Assembly (NCBI GenBank): GCA_943329505.2
Contig: CALQED020000001.1
Span: 1-21,720, forward strand
Length of the DNA: 21,720 nucleotides
Reading direction: 5' to 3'
Origin: Polynucleobacter meluiroseus
GTDB lineage: Bacteria > Pseudomonadota > Gammaproteobacteria > Burkholderiales > Burkholderiaceae
The stretch's first letter is position 1; each line of letters starts with the position of its first letter. Position numbers and translations under genes: made by a program. Below the pieces are notes generated by a model. The model saw nothing but the letters and a program-made list of their open reading frames with translations, was not told the DNA's origin and did no database searches. Shown piece after piece: positions 8,091 to 15,838 of this stretch.

Positions 8091-8237
8091 ATCTCCTCCT
8101 ATCTGATAGGGCGACAGATACTGCTATATTAATGATCAATTGATCAATTTAATCAAGTCATGGCATGCAGTTTTGACCAAACATGCCTTTTCTTTAGATG
8201 AGCTGATCAGAACATTATTTATCAAAGGTCACTTGCA
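8091..8237 (+). promoter_or_regulatory. Regulatory spacer before the alpha/beta hydrolase with several dyads
   Basis: The 147-bp gap is dense in symmetric elements. TATCTG-N9-CAGATA (8100-8120) directly follows the thiolase stop but has no T-run, so it is not a clear terminator. A perfect 14-bp palindrome TGATCAATTGATCA lies at 8133-8146. GGCATG-N14-CATGCC (8162-8187) encloses a -35-like TTGACC (8173-8178), and the palindrome CTGATCAG is at 8203-8210. No good -10 follows the TTGACC, so the promoter itself is uncertain. An AAAGG ribosome binding site precedes the hydrolase ATG by 9 bases. Confidence 0.5.
8133..8146. promoter_or_regulatory. Palindromic operator candidate TGATCAATTGATCA
   Basis: Perfect 14-bp palindrome, also readable as two TGATCAAT units at 8-bp spacing. 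It matches 12 of 14 bases with TGATCAAGTGATTA at 10832-10845, in the promoter region of the flavin reductase operon. Both sites flank the segment containing the TetR-type regulator, so a shared repressor is plausible. Binding is inference. Confidence 0.45.
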
Positions 8238-9008
8238 ATGTCATCTATCAATAACACTTCATTCATATTTGAAGGTAAAGCCAACGCTCCCGTATTGGTC
8301 TTAGCAAACTCACTTGCTGCTGCTCCCGAAATGTGGGATGCCCAGGCCAAGATTTTTTCTGAGCAATTTCGAGTATTACGTTATAGCTATCGAGGGCATG
8401 GCAAGACGCCTGCCTCAGGTACCGAAGCCAGTATCGAAGACTTGCGACAAGATTTATTGGCGCTCTTAGAGCAACTCAATATCCAGCAATTTTCTTTTGT
8501 GGGACTATCCTTAGGCGCCATGCTGGGAATTTATCTAGCAGCAAAAAATCCTGAGCGCATCAACGCTTTGGTGGCGGCAAATTTTCGACCCTTTCAAATT
8601 GATGCTACCAAGGAACAGTGGGATCAACGAATTGAGGCAGTTCGAGCTGGTGGGATTAGCGCCATTACAAATGGAACGGCTGACAGATGGCTCTCCGAGA
8701 GCTTCCGTAATGCACATCCCGAGATTGATCAACAAGTGCGGCATATGATTGGCAGAACATCTGCAGAGGGCTTTATGGCCTGTGCAAAAGCCGTTCGGGA
8801 TTATGATGCGCGGCCTTTTCTCAAAGATATTCAGTGCCCAGTATTGTTAATTGCAGGCTCAGGCGACATGGCTGCACCGGTTTCTGAATATCCACTCATG
8901 CAGTCCTCTATTCCGACCAATGAGTATCTACTATTTAATGCAGCGCATATTTCTAATATTGAATGTGAGTCAGACTTCACTGCCGCTACATTGAAATTTT
9001 TAAAATAG
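8238..9008 (+). CDS. Alpha/beta-fold hydrolase, 3-oxoadipate enol-lactonase-like
   Basis: Cytoplasmic hydrolase of 256 residues. The catalytic triad is complete: Ser91 in the nucleophile elbow GLSLG, Asp210 in GSGDMAAP, and His237 in AAHISN. NSLAAAPEMWD at 24-34 forms the oxyanion-hole strand region typical of PcaD-like enzymes, and YRGHG at 51-55 is also standard. The overall plan is closest to 3-oxoadipate enol-lactonase, but the protocatechuate or catechol pathway genes are absent nearby, so another lactone or ester, or a C-C bond (meta-cleavage-type hydrolases share this fold), is just as possible. It begins a new group after a 147-bp regulatory gap, with AAAGG as ribosome binding site, and is followed 36 bp later by a Gfo/Idh/MocA dehydrogenase. 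Confidence 0.9.
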   Translation: MSSINNTSFIFEGKANAPVLVLANSLAAAPEMWDAQAKIFSEQFRVLRYSYRGHGKTPASGTEASIEDLRQDLLALLEQLNIQQFSFVGLSLGAMLGIYLAAKNPERINALVAANFRPFQIDATKEQWDQRIEAVRAGGISAITNGTADRWLSESFRNAHPEIDQQVRHMIGRTSAEGFMACAKAVRDYDARPFLKDIQCPVLLIAGSGDMAAPVSEYPLMQSSIPTNEYLLFNAAHISNIECESDFTAATLKFLK

Positions 9009-9044
9009 ACGAATCTAGAAAATTAATTTTTAGGAGATCAAAAT

Positions 9045-10070
9045 ATGAGTCAAAAATTACTTCGCGTAGCGGTAATTGGTTATGGTTGGTGGGGTAAGAC
9101 TATTGTTGCCACTTTACAGTCCAGCGATTTCATCAAAGTAGAGATGGTCATAGAGCAGGAAGCTAGTGTTCGTGAGTCTGCAAAAGCACTTGGTGACAAG
9201 TCTGGGTTTACGGTTTCAAGCTCTTATGAGGATGCAGTCTCTAACCCTAATGTTGATGCTGTCATCTTATGCACCCCGCATAAATTACACTCCGCTCAAA
9301 TTGCAGCCGCCGCGAAAGCTGGCAAGCATGTATTTTGTGAGAAGCCCCTTTGCCTTACTCTTGATGACGCCCTTGCAGCCGTTGCTGCTTGTAAGGCTGC
9401 TGGTGTTGTTCTGGGCATTGGTCACGAAAGACGATTCGAACCAGCCATTATGGATTTGCGCAAGCGAATCGCGAATGGAGAGTTAGGCACGATTTTGCAA
9501 ATCGAGGGTAACTTTAGTCAAGATAAGTTCTTTGCCTTACCGCCAGACAATTGGCGACTGTCTAAAGAGTTGGCACCCTGTGGACCACTCTCAGCAACAG
9601 GCATTCATTTAGTTGATTTAGCGATTGCGATTTTGGGACCAGCGGAGTCTGTTTTATCAAGACTCAATACCTTGGCAAGTAATTTTGCAAATGGCGATTC
9701 ATTGGCAATCATGCTCGGCTTCAAAGGGGGACCTACGGCCTTGATTAGCGCGATTCTAGCGACCCCATTTGATGGCCGCTTTACTGTTTACGGCTCTAAA
9801 GGGTGGATTGAGATACGAGACAGAACGCATCCAGAAAATCCAACCGGATGGGATATCAGCATGGTGTTTAGTGGAAAAGAAAAAGCCATTTCTTTTAATG
9901 AACCGCATCCGACTGTACGAGCAAATTTAGAAGCCTTTGCAAAGGGTGTGCTGGGTATCAGCCCTTATCCAGTTAGCACGGATGAGATGCTCGCTAACGT
10001 TTCTGCTCTTGAATCTATTATGAAATCAGCTGAGACTGGTCAGATTGAAAAAGTGCGCGCTATCCATTAA
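9045..10070 (+). CDS. Gfo/Idh/MocA-family NAD(P)-dependent oxidoreductase
   Basis: Probable cytoplasmic dehydrogenase acting on a sugar, inositol or related hydroxylated compound. The 341 residues start with the Rossmann motif IGYGWWG (11-17). The family EKP motif gives catalytic Lys100 (FCEKPL), and His188 and Asp191 in TGIHLVDLA are the expected active-site pair. Translation is well supported by AGGAG eight bases before the ATG. It lies between the alpha/beta hydrolase and the TetR-type regulator, so it is probably in the same operon. It is clearly related to the minus-strand protein at 16885-17865, sharing GWWGK, ATPH/CTPH, AKAGKHVFCEKPL and a PYPxST C-terminal segment, and much less to the tandem pair at 13628-15808. 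Substrate unknown. Confidence 0.93.
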   Translation: MSQKLLRVAVIGYGWWGKTIVATLQSSDFIKVEMVIEQEASVRESAKALGDKSGFTVSSSYEDAVSNPNVDAVILCTPHKLHSAQIAAAAKAGKHVFCEKPLCLTLDDALAAVAACKAAGVVLGIGHERRFEPAIMDLRKRIANGELGTILQIEGNFSQDKFFALPPDNWRLSKELAPCGPLSATGIHLVDLAIAILGPAESVLSRLNTLASNFANGDSLAIMLGFKGGPTALISAILATPFDGRFTVYGSKGWIEIRDRTHPENPTGWDISMVFSGKEKAISFNEPHPTVRANLEAFAKGVLGISPYPVSTDEMLANVSALESIMKSAETGQIEKVRAIH

Positions 10071-10085
10071 GCATTATTGACAGCA

Positions 10086-10763
10086 ATGAATACAAAAAAC
10101 GTAACGCCCTCAGAACCCATCGCTCCAAGGCGAAGGTTAAAGCGCGAGGATCGTGATCGGGAGATTGCTCAAGCAGCAGTTGCGTTCTTTGCAGAAGTAG
10201 GTTTTGATGGTGATACTCGTGAACTCGCTCGTCGCATGGGTGTGACGCAGTCTCTCATTTTTCGTTACTTCCCATCGAAGGCTGCATTGATTGAGCGCGT
10301 GTATCAAGAAGTTTATGTAGGGCGGTGGAATTCCTATTGGGAAACCATCATCGCTGATCGAAGCATGCCCCTGCAAACTAGACTCTTGCGTTTTTATAAA
10401 GATTACGCACGAGTGGCATTGACCTATGACTGGGTACGGATCTTTATGTTTTCGGGACTCCGGGGTGAAAATATCAATAATCGATATTTAGAATTTTTGC
10501 GGAGCCGAGTCCTAGAACCCATCGCCAAAGAGTTGCGGGTAGAGCTTGGTTTACCAGGCTTCGAGGAAGCACCCTTAACTGAGGAAGAAGTCGAGCTCAC
10601 CTGGGCAATCAATGCACGGGTCTTTTACTTAGGGCAACGTCTTTGGATCTTCAATGCTCCCCTTACATTGGATATTGATCAAATAATTGATCAAACGATT
10701 ACTTCATATTTGGCTGGGGCAAAACAAACCATTCCTGATCTTATCAAGCCTAAAAGGCCTTAA
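10086..10763 (+). CDS. TetR/AcrR-family transcriptional regulator
   Basis: DNA-binding regulator, most likely a homodimeric ligand-responsive repressor. From the ATG at 10086 it has 225 residues; an in-frame TTG at 10077 would add three. The helix-turn-helix is clear at about 44-62 (TRELARRMGVTQSLIFRYF), followed by the diagnostic FPSKAALIERVY. The basic N-terminal tail (APRRRLKREDRDR) is typical. The C-terminal ligand-binding half is unassigned. The gene is 15 bp after the Gfo/Idh/MocA gene and just before a spacer with a promoter embedded in a perfect dyad, so control of the flavin reductase operon, and perhaps of the hydrolase group, is a strong inference. Two TTGATCAA palindromes (10675-10682 and 10687-10694) lie in its own 3' coding end. 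Confidence 0.93.
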   Translation: MNTKNVTPSEPIAPRRRLKREDRDREIAQAAVAFFAEVGFDGDTRELARRMGVTQSLIFRYFPSKAALIERVYQEVYVGRWNSYWETIIADRSMPLQTRLLRFYKDYARVALTYDWVRIFMFSGLRGENINNRYLEFLRSRVLEPIAKELRVELGLPGFEEAPLTEEEVELTWAINARVFYLGQRLWIFNAPLTLDIDQIIDQTITSYLAGAKQTIPDLIKPKRP

Positions 10764-10801
10764 TAGAGGCTCTAATTGAAGGTTTATAGGGTTTATACTG
10801 A

Positions 10802-10830
10802 TTGATATAGATCAAACGATCACCTATAAA
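10802..10830 (+). promoter_or_regulatory. Near-consensus sigma70 promoter for the flavin reductase operon
   Basis: TTGATA (10802-10807) is separated by 17 bp from TATAAA (10825-10830), each with five of six consensus matches. Transcription would start near 10837 and leave a leader of about 45 nt before the ATG at 10884. The -10 box lies inside the dyad described separately, so occupancy of that dyad would block initiation. Confidence 0.7.
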
Positions 10831-10845
10831 GTGATCAAGTGATTA
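10818..10845. promoter_or_regulatory. Operator candidate: perfect dyad GATCAC-N7-GTGATC around the -10 box
   Basis: GATCAC (10818-10823) and GTGATC (10831-10836) form a perfect inverted repeat whose 7-bp spacer, CTATAAA, contains the promoter -10 element. The right arm overlaps a second element, TGATCAAGTGATTA (10832-10845), similar to the palindrome at 8133-8146. The size and placement suit a TetR-type dimer site, and the TetR-type gene ends about 55 bp upstream. The sequence symmetry is seen directly; the protein that binds is inferred. Confidence 0.6.
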
Positions 10846-10883
10846 CTTAATTAACCGTTAATAGCAATCTATGGGGTTTACAA

Positions 10884-11384
10884 ATGAGCATTGAAGTATC
10901 GGGCGATCAATTCGACTCTAGAGAGCTAAGGAATGTCTTGGGGTCCTTTGGTACAGGCGTTACCGTAGTCACAACCGTCGGAGCATCGGGAGAGCGCATT
11001 GGATTGACGGCGAATTCCTTTAGTTCGGTATCGTTGGATCCCCCGATTGTTCTATGGAGCCTAGGCAAGCAATCGCGCAATCTCGCGGTATTTCATGAAT
11101 CAGGACGTTTTGTTATTAATGTCCTTGGCGTAGATCAAATGCACTTATCCAATCAATTTGCAAAGCCAGCAGAGGATCGATTTGCTGGTGTCGATCACAA
11201 GTTAGGCTTAGGTGGTTTGCCGGTAATCCACGGATGTGCAGCCAATATCGAGTGCGAAACGATTAGCGCGCAAGAAGTGGGTGATCACATCTTGTTCCTG
11301 GGAAAAATAGTGCGCTATACCCACATGAAGAAAGACTCACTGCTATTTTGTAACGGCGCATACGCCCGCGCAATTGAAGTGTAA
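10884..11384 (+). CDS. Flavin reductase-like FMN-binding split-barrel protein
   Basis: Probable NAD(P)H:flavin oxidoreductase supplying reduced flavin to the monooxygenase encoded next. The 166 residues have standard length for the HpaC/PheA2-type family. Signature segments are SFGTGVTVVT (21-30), GLTANSFSSVSLDPP (40-54), the FVINVL strand at 76-81 and GDHILFLGKI (133-142). The ribosome binding site is a weak GGGG. It is the first gene of an operon reading reductase, LLM oxygenase, secreted protein, two Gfo/Idh/MocA proteins and a Bug protein, transcribed from the operator-controlled promoter. Pairing of a split-barrel reductase with an LLM oxygenase is the usual two-component flavin monooxygenase arrangement. 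Confidence 0.93.
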   Translation: MSIEVSGDQFDSRELRNVLGSFGTGVTVVTTVGASGERIGLTANSFSSVSLDPPIVLWSLGKQSRNLAVFHESGRFVINVLGVDQMHLSNQFAKPAEDRFAGVDHKLGLGGLPVIHGCAANIECETISAQEVGDHILFLGKIVRYTHMKKDSLLFCNGAYARAIEV

Positions 11385-11439
11385 TCTTCATTTATCTGAA
11401 TCAAGACCATTCTCTGTCCACACTAAAACGAAAGAAGCG

Positions 11440-12531
11440 ATGAAATACAGTACCTTTATGATGCCTTTGCATCCGCCAGGACGAAATATTGTTGAAACCC
11501 TTAGGGAAGATCAGGAAGCCATTATTTTGGCTGATCAACTCGGTTTCTCTGAGGCTTATGTGGGCGAGCATGTCACCGATGCCGCTGAAACGGTTACCTC
11601 CTCCATGATTTTTTTGGCCACATTAATTCATCAAACCAAAAATATTAAATTAGGAACAGGCACTATCAATGTGCCGAATTCTCATCCTGCGAATGTGGCT
11701 GCACAAGCTGCGATGATGGATCATTTGCTCCAAGGTAGATTCATCATGGGTATTAGCCCTGGTGGGTTGATGTCTGATGCCGAGGTATTTGGCAATCTTG
11801 ATAAAGACCGCAATGCGATGTTTGTCGAGGGAATCAACACAGTGTTAAAGATTTGGGAATCCGAGCCGCCTTACGATATTAAAGGCGATTACTGGGATAT
11901 CTCAGTGAAAAAAACCATGGCCCCAGAAATTGGGCAAGGTTTCATCATGAAGCCATTCCAAAAACCGCATCCATTAATTGTTGGTACGGCAGTGGCACCA
12001 TTTTCTAAAGGAGTAACAGAAATGGCTAAGCGCGGATGGCAGCCTATTTCCGCACCATTTTTACTGCCAGAGTGGGTTAAAACGCATTGGCCTAAATATG
12101 TCGAGGGTCGTGAGGCAGTTGGAGCGGTTGCGCATCCCGATGAGTGGCGTGTTGCAAAAAGTATTTTTGTGGCCGATGATGAGGCAACTGCAAAACGCTA
12201 TGCATTAGAAGAAGGTGGCCCTTACCATTTTTACTTTAAGCAATTGGTGCGTAAGTTGGTTGGCGGTGGTGGGCGCGGCAATTTGTTTAAGTTAGATCAA
12301 AATATGCCAGACTCTGAAATTACGATTGATTACGTGACGAAGCGCCTAGTTCTTGCTGGTACAGTGGACTCGGTCGTGGATCAAATTTTGGCCTTTAGAG
12401 AGGTTATTGGCGACTTTGGGCAATTGCTGTACGCTTGTCATGATTGGATGGACCCTAAGCTAGCTAGACGATCAATGGAATTGTTTGCTACTGAAGTTAT
12501 GCCGCGGGTGAATGCTGCAATTAAGTCCTAA
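11440..12531 (+). CDS. LLM-class (luciferase-like) flavin-dependent monooxygenase
   Basis: Probable oxygenase component of a two-component flavin monooxygenase using reduced FMN from the preceding reductase. The start is the ATG at 11440, giving 363 residues; it begins MKYSTFMMPLHPPGRN, a typical luciferase-like first strand, and an in-frame TTG at 11374 is rejected because its extra 22 residues show no family pattern. Other bacterial-luciferase features are ADQLGFSEAYVGEH (31-44), KLGTGTINVPNSHPA (70-84) and GRFIMGISPGG (99-109). The length and the HPP start resemble limonene- or ketone-oxidising LLM enzymes, but the substrate cannot be deduced. It is co-transcribed with the reductase and one base overlaps the next possible start (TAATG). 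Family assignment is firm. Confidence 0.93.
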   Translation: MKYSTFMMPLHPPGRNIVETLREDQEAIILADQLGFSEAYVGEHVTDAAETVTSSMIFLATLIHQTKNIKLGTGTINVPNSHPANVAAQAAMMDHLLQGRFIMGISPGGLMSDAEVFGNLDKDRNAMFVEGINTVLKIWESEPPYDIKGDYWDISVKKTMAPEIGQGFIMKPFQKPHPLIVGTAVAPFSKGVTEMAKRGWQPISAPFLLPEWVKTHWPKYVEGREAVGAVAHPDEWRVAKSIFVADDEATAKRYALEEGGPYHFYFKQLVRKLVGGGGRGNLFKLDQNMPDSEITIDYVTKRLVLAGTVDSVVDQILAFREVIGDFGQLLYACHDWMDPKLARRSMELFATEVMPRVNAAIKS

Positions 12532-12560
12532 TGAAGTTAGTCTCTAGCGAAGGAGGCATT

Positions 12561-13583
12561 ATGCATTTGAAGCGCTTACTAGTTAATTTGGCATTACTTG
12601 TGATTGGAGTAATGGGTTCGCAGTATTCATCAGCAGCAAATGATCCTCAGTTGGATCCGGATAACACTGTTTACAAAAGAATGGTGACCCAGGGGCCTGC
12701 CACGCGAATCATTGAAACACTGTACAAGTGTCCGGTGACTGTTGCGAACCATCGCTTAAGTTCAGTGGGAAAAATTACTGCTACTGATGGCACAGTCATT
12801 ACGATGCCCGCGGAAACGGCATTACAAAAAGGGCTTGGACCGAGTAGCGCCAATCTTTATAGTGAATGCGCACAAATCACCCCCAAAAATGCTTCAGAGG
12901 TTTCCACTAAAGATGTACCCTTGGTGGTCGTTGACCCCGATGGTGAAATCATTACTGGATATATCGTTGCCGATAATTACTACGAGATGTGGGTCAATGG
13001 GAAATTGGTTTCCGTTGACAATACTCCGTACACTCCGTTTAATTCAGCGATCGTCAAATTCAAAGTCAAGCGACCTTACACGATGGCATTTCTATTAGTG
13101 GATTGGGACGAGCATTTAGGTTTGGGTATGGAGCAATTTCCAGTTCCAGTTACTGAAAAAACGAGCCAATGGTACCCAGGTGACGGTGGCTTAATTGCGA
13201 AGTTTAGTGATGGCACGGTGACAGATAGCTCATGGAAAGCCCAAACGTTTTACATTGCCCCATTAAATGATCCATCTGAAGTGGTGGAAAAAGGTAATGT
13301 TCACGATACACCGCTAAAGGGGCGCGTGCATCCATTTGCAAAGAAACCAGACTGTAAAGATCAATGCTTTGCAATCCACTATCCCATTCCTGAAAAGTGG
13401 CAAACCAAGCGCTTTAATGATCTAAATTGGCCCAGGGCTTGGGAGTACACCGATGAGGATATTGGCGTCAATAGCTTGCCTGCCTACACACGTTACCCAG
13501 AATTATTCTCGGGTGCGCGTTGGATCTGGACTCAGAATTTAGTATTTGATAATGTAGTGATTGCACGTAAAACAGTTCGATAA
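12561..13583 (+). CDS. Secreted protein of unknown function with a galactose-binding-like jelly-roll pattern
   Basis: I do not recognise this 340-residue protein. The start at 12561 is chosen because AGGAGG lies four bases upstream and gives a clean Sec signal peptide (MHLKRLLVN, hydrophobic core, SSA-AND near 25/26). An upstream ATG at 12531, overlapping the monooxygenase stop, would place ten polar residues before it. The mature part has four cysteines (57, 103, 265, 269), enough for two disulfides. VADNYYEMWVNG (136-147) and a C-terminal RWIWTQNL...DN segment (320-331) resemble the jelly-roll lectin-like folds of galactose-binding domains, and the sequence is rich in Trp and Tyr. No catalytic motif is evident. 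A soluble exported protein within a cytoplasmic monooxygenase operon is odd; it may bind the substrate outside the membrane. Confidence 0.8.
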   Translation: MHLKRLLVNLALLVIGVMGSQYSSAANDPQLDPDNTVYKRMVTQGPATRIIETLYKCPVTVANHRLSSVGKITATDGTVITMPAETALQKGLGPSSANLYSECAQITPKNASEVSTKDVPLVVVDPDGEIITGYIVADNYYEMWVNGKLVSVDNTPYTPFNSAIVKFKVKRPYTMAFLLVDWDEHLGLGMEQFPVPVTEKTSQWYPGDGGLIAKFSDGTVTDSSWKAQTFYIAPLNDPSEVVEKGNVHDTPLKGRVHPFAKKPDCKDQCFAIHYPIPEKWQTKRFNDLNWPRAWEYTDEDIGVNSLPAYTRYPELFSGARWIWTQNLVFDNVVIARKTVR

Positions 13584-13627
13584 ATTAAGCAGTATTTTTA
13601 TATATTTAATGTTAAGAGGGTGGAGAC

Positions 13628-14692
13628 ATGAAACAAATTAATCTTGGAATTATTGGTACAGGCTGGTGTGGTGGAATTCGCGCAGAGACAGCTCGTGGAA
13701 GCGCTCTGATCAAGGACATTCATATCGCAGAGACCAATGAACTGCGCCTTAAAGAAATGGCGAATTTAGTAGAAGCTAAAACAGCTACGACAGATTATCG
13801 CGAGCTATTAAAAATACAAGATATTGACGCGGTCATGATTTCAGCTACTCCAGAAACTACCCATTACCCCATGGCGCGAGATGCGTTATTGGCTGGTAAA
13901 CATGTTTTTATGGAAAAGCCGATTGCAATAGAGCTTTCAGAAGCCGATGACTTGATTGCCTTAGCTAAGAAGTCAAACTTAAAGTTCAGCATTGGTTACT
14001 CACAGCGATTTAATCCTAAATTTGCTTACGTTAAAAAATCCATTGCCAATGGCACCATTGGTCGTCCAGTAAGCGTTTTGGTTAGCCGCCACATTACCCG
14101 CAGTTTGGGTAAGAAGATTACGGGACGTGGGAAGTTATCTCCTGCTGCAATGGAATCAACCCATGATTTAGATTTTGTCTATTGGTGTCTAGAGCCGGCA
14201 AAGCCTGTCAAAGTCTATTCCCAGTTGAATTTCGGGGCAATGCGTGAATCGACCGGTGCTGAGATTCCAGATACCCAATGGATCACAGTCACAATGGATA
14301 ACGGACTTTCATTTGTAGTTGGCGGTGGTTGGAGCTTGCCATTAGGTTATCCAAACTTCTCCACAACTTGGATTGAGTTTATCGGTACCGAAGGTGCAGT
14401 AATGGTTGACGATAGCCACAAAGATGTCGTTATTAATACGATGGAAAAAGGAATGCAGTTGCCAATGTCGACCATGCCTGGCGAGAAGGTAGATCACGTA
14501 TTTGCTGGTCCAATGGCTGCAGAAACAATTCATTTTATTGAGGCAGTAGTATTTGATCGGCCTGTACTTGTTACTGGTGAGCAAGCTCGCACCGTAATGG
14601 AAGTCTATATGGCTGCTGATCTTTCTGCGGAGACTGGTGACCCAGTCTATTTGCCTCTTCCTGAGGAAAAACTCAAAGCAGTTGCGGGGTAA
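13628..14692 (+). CDS. Gfo/Idh/MocA-family NAD(P)-dependent oxidoreductase (tandem copy 1)
   Basis: Probable cytoplasmic dehydrogenase of 354 residues. The N-terminal Rossmann motif is IIGTGWCGG (8-16), the EKP motif supplies Lys97 (FMEKPIA), and STHDLDF gives His179 and Asp182. The C-terminal substrate domain includes FIGTEGAVMVDDSHKDV, shared almost feature for feature with the next gene, so the two are paralogues or subunits of one enzyme. A GGTGGAG ribosome-binding stretch lies close to the ATG, after a 44-bp AT-rich gap from the secreted protein gene. It shares only family-level similarity with the other two Gfo/Idh/MocA proteins of the window. The substrate is unknown; a cyclic polyol or sugar derivative is the family norm. 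Confidence 0.92.
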   Translation: MKQINLGIIGTGWCGGIRAETARGSALIKDIHIAETNELRLKEMANLVEAKTATTDYRELLKIQDIDAVMISATPETTHYPMARDALLAGKHVFMEKPIAIELSEADDLIALAKKSNLKFSIGYSQRFNPKFAYVKKSIANGTIGRPVSVLVSRHITRSLGKKITGRGKLSPAAMESTHDLDFVYWCLEPAKPVKVYSQLNFGAMRESTGAEIPDTQWITVTMDNGLSFVVGGGWSLPLGYPNFSTTWIEFIGTEGAVMVDDSHKDVVINTMEKGMQLPMSTMPGEKVDHVFAGPMAAETIHFIEAVVFDRPVLVTGEQARTVMEVYMAADLSAETGDPVYLPLPEEKLKAVAG

Positions 14693-14695
14693 TTG

Positions 14696-15808
14696 ATGAG
14701 AGATCGCCAAGCAAAAAATATTGGCTTAGCAATTGTTGGTGCTGGTCGAGTAGGTTTATTTCGGGGTGAAGTAGCTGCTCGGCATGCCCAAGTTGGTTGG
14801 ATTGGTATCGCCGAAAAAAATCCTGAGCGCGCTAAGTTTGTCGCTGAAAAACTCAAAGCGGATTTTGTGACTTCAGACTATCAAGAGCTCTTGAATAGAC
14901 CAGAGGTCAACGCTACGATTATTTCAACAGACGAGCATTTACACGTTGATCCGATCCTGCTTGCCGCAGAGCGTAAGCATTCCTTGATGATTGAAAAGCC
15001 ATTAGCAACTGATCTTGGGGATTCAGCCCGGGTTTTGGCAGCAATTAAGGCTTCAGGCGTGGACGCAGTCGTTGGTTATACCCAGCGCTTTCGTCGCCGT
15101 TGGTTGGCTGCAAAAGAAAAGGTCAGCACAGGGCAGTTGGGCGATGTGACTTTAGTTTCTTCACGTGCGTTTATGAATCGCCTTGTAGCGATTGATAACT
15201 ATAAGCGTACTGATCATCCTGAAAAAATATCACCCATGGTGATATCGGGAACTCATGCTTTAGATATTGTGATGTGGATGATGGAGGGTAAGACCCCAGT
15301 AGAGATTTACGCTCGCTCCATTGATAAGGCATTGGGACCTGAGTGGAAGGGGATTGATGCAACATCAGGAGTCATTACGTTTTCAGACGGAACCATCTAC
15401 CAATCCACTATTTCATGGGCACTACCAGTAGTTTGGCCAGGCGCTGTGTATAGCCTCGATGTTGGCATTGTTGGTACGGAAGGCGTTTTAACCATTGATG
15501 ACACCCATCGCGATATTGTGTTGGCTACCAGCAAGTCTCAAGGAGAAGGTTATGCTCCTGATTCTGCTCGGCGTGTAGATTTTATGGGTAGTTACCCACC
15601 TGGAGATATGGCATTAGGTGAGTTGCGTGGACCTATGCGCGAAGAAACCGAGTCTTGGTTAAATCGCGTTGCATTAGGTTTGCCAACCCCAGCAGCTACT
15701 GCAGAAGAAGCCCACAGAAATTTAATGATTACTAAAGCATTTGATTTGTCTGCCAGACTCAAAAAGCCTATCTCTCTGCCAATTGAGCCGAGTGACGATA
15801 TCTATTGA
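14696..15808 (+). CDS. Gfo/Idh/MocA-family NAD(P)-dependent oxidoreductase (tandem copy 2)
   Basis: Second of two adjacent Gfo/Idh/MocA genes, 370 residues from the ATG at 14696; a TTG abutting it at 14693 would add only one residue. GGGG lies about eight bases upstream inside the preceding gene, and the previous stop is three bases away, so translation is probably coupled. Rossmann motif IVGAGRVG (13-20), catalytic Lys101 in IEKPLA, and His187 with Asp190 in SGTHALDIV are all in place. A matching GIVGTEGVLTIDDTHRDI segment shows descent from the same ancestor as copy 1. Conserved catalytic residues in both argue against one being a dead copy; a hetero-oligomer or two consecutive oxidations are both possible. 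Confidence 0.92.
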   Translation: MRDRQAKNIGLAIVGAGRVGLFRGEVAARHAQVGWIGIAEKNPERAKFVAEKLKADFVTSDYQELLNRPEVNATIISTDEHLHVDPILLAAERKHSLMIEKPLATDLGDSARVLAAIKASGVDAVVGYTQRFRRRWLAAKEKVSTGQLGDVTLVSSRAFMNRLVAIDNYKRTDHPEKISPMVISGTHALDIVMWMMEGKTPVEIYARSIDKALGPEWKGIDATSGVITFSDGTIYQSTISWALPVVWPGAVYSLDVGIVGTEGVLTIDDTHRDIVLATSKSQGEGYAPDSARRVDFMGSYPPGDMALGELRGPMREETESWLNRVALGLPTPAATAEEAHRNLMITKAFDLSARLKKPISLPIEPSDDIY

Positions 15809-15838
15809 TAGTGTCAATTCATTAAAGGGAATTTACCT

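Noticed and set aside
8100..8120. Hairpin TATCTG-N9-CAGATA after the thiolase gene as a rho-independent terminator.
   Set aside because: The stem is short and AT-rich and no run of T follows, so a terminator call is not supported.
10747..10772. GC-containing repeats (AGCCT ... AGGCT, AAGGCCTT) around the TetR stop as a terminator.
   Set aside because: The pairing is short, overlaps the coding end and lacks a T tract.
14342..14710. Open frame of 122 codons on the minus strand across the first tandem Gfo/Idh/MocA gene.
   Set aside because: It lies opposite a gene with intact motifs and has no recognisable protein pattern.
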